A stretch of DNA of 32,378 nucleotides from SIG575 sp045542485 (GTDB lineage Bacteria; Bacillota; Clostridia; Oscillospirales; Acutalibacteraceae), in contig JAZQLC010000050.1 of assembly GCA_045542485.1 (NCBI GenBank), positions 1 to 32,378 on the forward strand, given 5' to 3'. Position numbers and translations under genes: made by a program. Of this stretch, positions 9,591 through 16,400 are shown piece by piece. Below the pieces are notes generated by a model. That model saw only the letters and a program-made list of their open reading frames with translations, made no database searches and was not told the origin of the DNA. Numbering within the stretch: position 1 is the stretch's first letter; each line of letters begins with the position of its first letter.

Positions 9591-9626
9591 TTGTTACAAA
9601 GAAAGGTGTGGAGTGGTTAAGTAAAA

Positions 9627-9646
9627 TTAATAAAAAGTTAATAAAA
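9627..9646 (+). repeat. Pair of 9-base direct repeats upstream of tetR-type promoter
   Basis: TTAATAAAA occurs at 9627-9635 and again at 9638-9646, an 11-base offset of about one helical turn. The pair ends just before the -35 box of the regulator gene. It may be an UP-like element or part of an operator. Confidence 0.4.
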
Positions 9647-9659
9647 CAACACTTGTTTT
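9643..9659. promoter_or_regulatory. Perfect palindrome on the -35 box, candidate TetR operator
   Basis: AAAACAA (9643-9649), spacer CAC, TTGTTTT (9653-9659) is a perfect 7-base inverted repeat. It covers the -35 hexamer TTGTTT. Size and placement suit an autoregulatory TetR-family operator, but no second copy was noticed at nearby promoters. Confidence 0.45.
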
Positions 9660-9680
9660 TTTATTCAAATATAGTATAAT
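9653..9680 (+). promoter_or_regulatory. Promoter of the TetR-type regulator gene
   Basis: TTGTTT (9653-9658), 16-base spacer, TATAAT (9675-9680), with a very AT-rich surround. It lies about 70 bases before the start codon and after the preceding operon's hairpin. Confidence 0.7.
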
Positions 9681-9748
9681 ATCAAAAATAGAAAGTATCA
9701 ACCATCAAAACTTATTCTATTGTTGGAATTATAAGGCGGGTTATGTAA

Positions 9749-10315
9749 ATGAATATAAAAAACAATAAAAGAAGACGAGAATCAATTGAACGCATTCAGA
9801 ATGCCTTTATAAACTTTGTTGAAACAAAGAAGCTGCATGAAATTACTGTTTCCGACATATGCAAAGAAGCCGGTATAAACAGAAGCACTTTTTATTCCAA
9901 CTATCTTGATGTTTACGATTTATCTGAGAAAATTACTGAGAAGTTATACGAAGAACTGATGATGTTGTATCACGATGAGATCACAGGGAATAAAAAGAGC
10001 GATTATATCAAACTTTTTAATCATATAAGGGATAATCAATCGATTTACCGTACATATTTCAAGCTTGAAAACGATAAAAACAACGGTAAATTGTTTTACA
10101 ACAAGCGCCTTGAAGAAGAATTTTTTGTTGACAGTAACATTGATTATCATATTGAGTTTTTCAGAAATGGTTTTAATGCTCTTGTAAAAAAGTGGCTTTT
10201 TAGTGGTTGTCAGGAGGCACCTGAAGAACTTGAAGCGATAATTGAAAAAGAATACAGAGGCAGAGCTTTGTATATAGAAAAATATTTTCTCAAAGACAGT
10301 GAACGATCGCAGTGA
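9749..10315 (+). CDS. TetR/AcrR-family transcriptional regulator
   Basis: This 188-residue DNA-binding regulator has the TetR N-terminal helix-turn-helix at about residues 10-55. The recognition region ITVSDICKEAGINRSTFYSNYLDVYDL is typical of the family (the conserved TFY-x-[HN]-[FY] is visible). The C-terminal part is a helical ligand/dimer domain with no recognisable effector, resembling the short DhaS/TetR_C subgroup. The ATG follows an AAGGCGGG site. It has its own promoter and terminator, so it is a single-gene unit. A palindrome on its -35 box suggests autoregulation. It precedes the giant dockerin protein gene and follows the aldolase/PLC/PfkB operon; either could be its target. Confidence 0.88.
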   Translation: MNIKNNKRRRESIERIQNAFINFVETKKLHEITVSDICKEAGINRSTFYSNYLDVYDLSEKITEKLYEELMMLYHDEITGNKKSDYIKLFNHIRDNQSIYRTYFKLENDKNNGKLFYNKRLEEEFFVDSNIDYHIEFFRNGFNALVKKWLFSGCQEAPEELEAIIEKEYRGRALYIEKYFLKDSERSQ

Positions 10316-10340
10316 AAACGTTCACTGTCTTTATTTTTTT
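10295..10340 (+). terminator. Intrinsic terminator of the TetR-type gene
   Basis: GACAGTGAACG (10295-10305) pairs perfectly with CGTTCACTGTC (10319-10329) across a 13-base loop. A T-rich tail (TTTATTTTTTT) follows. The left arm and the stop codon lie inside the hairpin, so terminator and coding sequence overlap. Confidence 0.92.
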
Positions 10341-10375
10341 GTGGGGTAAAAAACATAGATGTAAAAAAACGGTAA

Positions 10376-10392
10376 AATTCTAATTAGGAATT
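10376..10392. promoter_or_regulatory. Inverted repeat upstream of the giant-protein promoter
   Basis: AATTC (10376-10380) and GAATT (10388-10392) flank TAATTAG, itself nearly palindromic. It abuts the candidate -35 box TTAACA. It is a possible operator, but such AT-rich repeats also arise by chance. Confidence 0.3.
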
Positions 10393-10418
10393 AACAATTT
10401 AACAATATATGGTATATT
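10391..10418 (+). promoter_or_regulatory. Candidate promoter of the giant dockerin protein gene
   Basis: TTAACA (10391-10396), 16-base spacer, TATATT (10413-10418). An alternative pair is TTAACA (10399-10404) with TATGTA (10422-10427). The region is AT-rich, so the exact boxes are uncertain. Confidence 0.45.
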
Positions 10419-10439
10419 CATTATGTATAAAAGTATATA

Positions 10440-10467
10440 TTATGCAAAATTATGTTTTCTTGCATAA
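10440..10467 (+). promoter_or_regulatory. 5' UTR hairpin before the giant-protein ribosome binding site
   Basis: TTATGCAA (10440-10447) and TTGCATAA (10460-10467) are perfect 8-base arms around a 12-base loop. The hairpin ends seven bases before the AAGGAGG site (10475-10481). It could stabilise this very long mRNA or regulate translation; it is not followed by a T-run, so it is not a terminator. Confidence 0.45.
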
Positions 10468-10490
10468 GGTGTAGAAGGAGGAATACTTTT

Positions 10491-13400
10491 ATGAAGAAAA
10501 AAGCACTTCGCATAGAGAGTCTTGTGCTTGTTCTGACTCTCATAGTGACGTGTCTTGTTCCGGGTTTCAGTAAAATACTTCCCACAGTTGAAGCGTCTGC
10601 TGCTACCCATGAAATTGACATTGTCGATGCGAACGGAAACTCCGTAACCCAGCAGATTAAGGTTATGGAAAGTGAACAAGTGCAGTTGAGCTATAAACTT
10701 ATTGATTGCTCAATGCCTGAAGGTGGATATGTTGTCTGGAAGAGCGACACTCCTCTTAATGCGTCTGTTGATCAGACAGGTGTTGTAAGAGGTCACGACT
10801 CATCTAAAGGTGCAGCTGTCCGTCTCTGGCTTGAAAATGATGTCAAGACAATTCCCATTATTGGTAATTCTCTGGCTAAAACACTTGAATCGATTCTTTA
10901 CAGTGACAATATTGACCTGGATACTATGGATACCGAGTCAATTGTTAATGTTGTAAGTGAAACATTGGGTGGTGGCTCTGTTGCTAACAGTCTTGTAAAT
11001 TCTCTGAGGGACAGACTCAATAGTATTGATACTACAATCACCGTTTGTCTTTATGATCAGTTTGATTCACTTGTTGCTACTGACTCAGTTCATGTCCTTG
11101 TTACAAACTCTGACAAATGGTATGCTAATGTTATCCCTAACGGTGCATTCATTCTTAATAAAGATTCTCTTCCCACAACTGTTGCAGTAGGTGGTAAGCT
11201 TACTCTCGAAGGTGGTGTAACACCTCTTCGTCTTGGTTATGGTGTAACATGGTCAATTAGTGGTAAAACAATTTTTGATAAAGCTGAGGACTTTGCTACA
11301 TTTGATGAATCCACAGGTGAAATCGTTTTCCTTAAGGAAGGTCAGGTAACCGTCAAGGTAGCTCCGAATGCTGACCAGATTGTTGATAAGCTTATGGGAT
11401 ATATTAATGACCTTGCAGAACTCGGTAACGAAGTAGATACAGCAGATATTGCTGATATCCTTGTCAAGGTTATGGGTCTTAATGTTTCAACAAATACTGT
11501 TAAGTTTGTAATTGATATTATTGCTGCGGCTGCAGGTGCAGGTACTAATACCGCGTCACTCATTACACAGGCAGTAAAATATGTTGCTAACTGGACACTT
11601 GAAGCAACTATCAACGATTCAATTACTTTCACAATTGTTGACTCACTTGAAATCAAGGGCTTCGAAATTGGTGGTGACCTTGAAGTTAAAGAAGGCGAAA
11701 CATCTCAGCTCTACATTACAAATGTTATTCCTCAGGGCGCAAACTCAACAAATGTTGTTTGGTCAGTAGAAGATGAGTCAATTGCTTATGTTGACAAGTA
11801 CGGTATTCTTATCGGTCGCGATGCCGGTGGTATCTCATCAATCAACAAAAAAACAACAAAAGTTACAGCCAGTGTTGACGGTATTTCTGCATCAGCTGAA
11901 GTGACTGTCACCGGTAAACTTGTAACTCAACCTGTTGATATCAAGGTTTTAGGTCCTTCTGTTGTACAGCCCGGTGAAACGGTGCAGTATAATGCTAAGG
12001 TTTATCCTGACCGTTCGAATGCTGCTGTTCGTTGGGGTCTTGTCGGCGATGACGGAAAGATCGTTTATGCAAAAGATGGTGCTTCTGTCTCAAACACAAG
12101 TGCTACCATTGATTCAGACGGTAATTTTACTGCTCTTGAAGGTGGCGGCGGTCTCGTTCAGATAGCCGTAAAAGCTGGTACTATTTCTACTTGCGAAAGA
12201 ACTTTTGATGTTTACATCGGTACTCTTGCTCAGGGAATTGAAATTGACCAGGGAGATTTTCTCAGTGTTGAGGTTCCTACTTCAAAAACATATAACAATA
12301 TGTCAACTCAGCTTACTGTTACTTTTAATCCTCCTAATGCATCTAATCAGAATGTAAGATGGTCTGTGCTTGACGGCAAAAACATTGAGGTTTCACCTTC
12401 GGGTGTTGTCAAGCCTTCAAAGAACAGTTCTGCGTGGGGTATAATTCAGGCTAAGTCATTTGACGGTGGTTTCACTGATACTATCTATGTATCCTTTGCT
12501 AACTATCCGGTAACAGGTGTGACTGTTAATCCCACAACTGTTGATCTTATTGTAGGTGAGAAAACAACTATAAGCACGACTGTTGCTCCTGAAGGTTGGG
12601 GCGCATCGGGTGCGAAAATCGGAGATGCAAGTATCAAGACTTGTCATTGGACTTCAAGTGACAATTCAGTTGCAAAGGTTGAAAATGGCGTTGTAACTGC
12701 GGTTAACTCGGGTACTTGTACAATTACTGCAACAACTGTTGACGGTGGCTATCAGGCATCTGCCACTATCACAGTCCGTCCTGACAAAACAAGGCTTATA
12801 TATGCTATGAAGCTTTTTGAATCAGGCAAACTTGATGAAGAAAACTGTCCTCCCGACGACTGGGCAGCTCTTACAGAAGCTTATAATACAGCTGTCGAAG
12901 TTATGAACACTGAGTTTGCTTATCAGCACACTTGTGACAAGGCCGCTCAGGCGATTATCGATCTTTATGATAAAGTCGGCGCTTATGTACAGCTTTTTGG
13001 TGTTGAAATAACGCTTGGTGAAGAAGCAGCTCCTGATTTTTATACAGTTCAGGTTGACACAAGCAAGAGTTATAAGACATACTCTGTTGATTTTGGACAC
13101 AAATTTAATCCTGAAAACGCAATGTATGCTTCGATGGAATGGAAATCAGAATCTCCATCTGTTACGGTTGATCAGAATGGTGTTTGCTCACCCTCAGAAA
13201 ACAAAGCTTGTGCATCTGTAATTACGTTCACTGCAATTGACTATCTCGGTAATGCTGTTTCTGATTCAGTTGTTGTTGCTTTTGCAAACTATCCCGTAAC
13301 CGGTGTTACACTTGATAAAACAGAGATTACTGATGCTCTTGTTTATAACACAGGAAAACTTACGCCTACAATTGCTCCCGAGGGTTGGGGTGCATCTGGT

Positions 13401-16400
13401 GCCAAAATCGGCGATGCAAGTATCAAAGATGTTATCTGGACAACAAGTGATGCAAGTGTTGTTTCTGTCGACGAGAATGGTAATCTTACATATAACGGAA
13501 CCGGTACGGCAATTGTTACCGTTCTTACTCTTGATGGTGGATTTACTGCTACCTGTGAGATAACGGTTTCTGTAAACAAAACAATGCTTGCTGAAACTAT
13601 TGCAGAAATGGATTCGTATAATCTTGTTGAAGAAGAGTGGACAGTAAAGACTTTTGATGACTATAAGGCTGCATATGCTACTGCAACAGCATTAATGAGT
13701 GATCCGAATGCTACACAGAAGCAGGTCGATGATGCGAAAGCTGAGCTTATCCTCTGCTATAACAGTCTTAAGAGATTTATAAAAACAGAAGATGTAATTA
13801 TTCAGGTTGACGGACAGACTGCACCTGAGTATATTTCAGTTAAATCTCCATTGTATACAACCGCTAATCTGCAGCTTGTTGCCAGAGTTCTTCCTCTGGA
13901 CTCGATGTATGTTTCGGTTGAATGGTCAACAGATTCATCATCTATCAAAGTTGATGAAAACGGTAAAGTAACTCCCGCTTCAGGAACTGCTGCCGGTTAC
14001 GGTTGGGTAACTGTAACGGTAACTGACGAAAGAGGTAATGTTGTAACTGACAAGGTACATGTTTCATTTGCAATGTATCCTGTAAGTTATTTGACAATTA
14101 CTCCTGAATCAATCGAAACAAGTCTTGATGTTGCTCCCGTAAAACTTTCGGTAGAAGCAAAACATGTTGCTACTTCTGTTGTTACACATAACGCAACAAT
14201 CCAGAAAGTTTATTGGTCATCAGATAATGATACAATTGTCAGCGTTGATGAAAACGGTCAACTTACATATAACAATGCCGGTCAGGCAACTATTACCGCA
14301 ACTGCTGCTGATGGTGGTATACAGGCTACATGTGTTGTAACTGTTGCCGGTGACAAATCAAGACTTCGTGCTGCGATTGCAGAGGCGGATGAGGCTGCAA
14401 TTGATATTCAGCAATATACTTATGAAACAAGTATGGCTTATGTGTCTGCATATGAACACGCGATAGAGGTTGAAGGTTCTGTTGTTTATACACAGGAAGA
14501 AATAGATGCAGCAGCAGATAATCTTTCTTCAGCACTTGCAGCACTTGAACCGTACATTCATATGACTGATCTGAATGTATACTATAATGGTTCAACTGCA
14601 CCTGAGTTTATCTCTATTAAAGTTCCTACACATAAAACTTATACTTCACAGAGCGTAACGCTTACTTATGATTATGCACCTGCAGATGCGATGTTCTCCT
14701 CAATCGTATGGTCATCATCAAATCCTAATGTCTCTTGTGAAAATGGTGTTGTTAAGCCTATAAAGAATGAAGCTTGTGGTTCGACAATTACGCTTACCGC
14801 AACTGACCACTATGGTAATAAAATAGAAAAAACAGTATATGTTGCATTTGCTAACTATGAAGCAACGGGCATTACTATTGATAAGACAGAGTTTACTGTA
14901 AGCTATGGTGCATCGTCACAGACGATTACCGCAACTGTTGTCCGTGATGCATGGGACAACTGGTTTGGTCCCAGCGTTTCAGATGTTGTATGGCGTACAA
15001 CTGACCCGGATGTTGCAACGGTAGAAAACGGTGTTGTCACTTTTGTTGAAGCAGGTACTTGTGAAATTATCGCATCAACACTTTACGGCGGTCACTCAGC
15101 CGTTTGTAAAGTAACTGTTCTTTCTGACTCAACTCCGCTTCAGGAAGTTTATGCAATGACAACTGCTCTTAATCTGAAGCATGAAGAGTACACAGCAGAA
15201 TCCTGGGCACCGTTCATTGATGCTTATAATAAAGCTGCGATGATACTTGCTTTAAATAATCCGAAACAGAGAGATATTGATGCAGCTACAACAGCTCTTT
15301 GGGATACTTATAATAACCTTGAAAAATATATCAAGGTTCAGAATGTTATTATCACATATAACGGTGCAGATGCTGCAAGTCATATTTCGCAGACGGTAGG
15401 TCTTGCTGCTAACTACACTAATTCGTCAATCGGCTTAGGTTACAGAATCCTTCCCGCAAATGCAACTTGGGCATCTATTACCTGGTCTTCGAGTAACAGC
15501 ACTGTCGCAGTATCAAGTGCAGGTGTATGCACTCCAACTGTCAATGAGGCTTGTTGGTCACTTATTACACTTTGCGTTACTGACACGAGAGGCAGAGCAT
15601 ACACCGACACAGTATATGTTGCTTTTGCTAAATATCAGGTAACCGGTATTTCTGTTTCTCCCTCAGAAATTAATGACGCAGTTGTTGGTACAACCTCACA
15701 GATTACTTACTCTATCACTCCTAAGGCAACAGCAGGTGTCGGTGAAGCAAACATCAAAGATGTAATGTGGTCTTCAAGTGACGAATCGATTGCTGTTGTA
15801 TATAACGGTACAGTTGAATTCCATAATACAGGTATTGTCAAGATCACAGCAACAACTTGTGATGGTGGTTATCAGGCTTCTACTACTATCAAGGTTTATG
15901 CTGATAAGTCAGCTCTTAAAGAAATTATAGAGTATGTAGACACTCTTGTTTACACAGACTATACTCCTGCAACCTGGGCTGTACTTCAGGAAAAATATAA
16001 TGAAGCTCTCGCAGTCTATAACGCAGAAGACCCTTCACAGGCAGAAGTAAACGCAGCGAAGGAAGTGCTTTCTGACGCAATTTCAGACCTTATAGAATAT
16101 GTTTACATTTCAGATGTAAAGATTTCCTGTGATGGCAACACATCAGACTTTATCAATGTGATTGTGGCAGAAGATCAGGCGTATCTTGCAGCATCTGCAG
16201 TGGTAGAGTACATTGTAACACCTGACTCAGCTATGTATACTGATGTTGAATGGTCATATGACGGAAGCATCGTATTCAATCCTGTAAGCGGTCTTGTTGC
16301 TCCTATGTATAATACTCCGTGCTTCGGTAGACTTTATCTTACCATTACCGATGATTTCGGTAATGAATACAAGACAACCAGCTATGTGACATTCTCAAGA

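Noticed and set aside
10452..10490. Earlier in-frame ATG for the giant protein, 13 codons upstream
   Set aside because: It lies before the AAGGAGG site and inside the 5' hairpin, has no ribosome binding site, and would spoil the signal peptide start.
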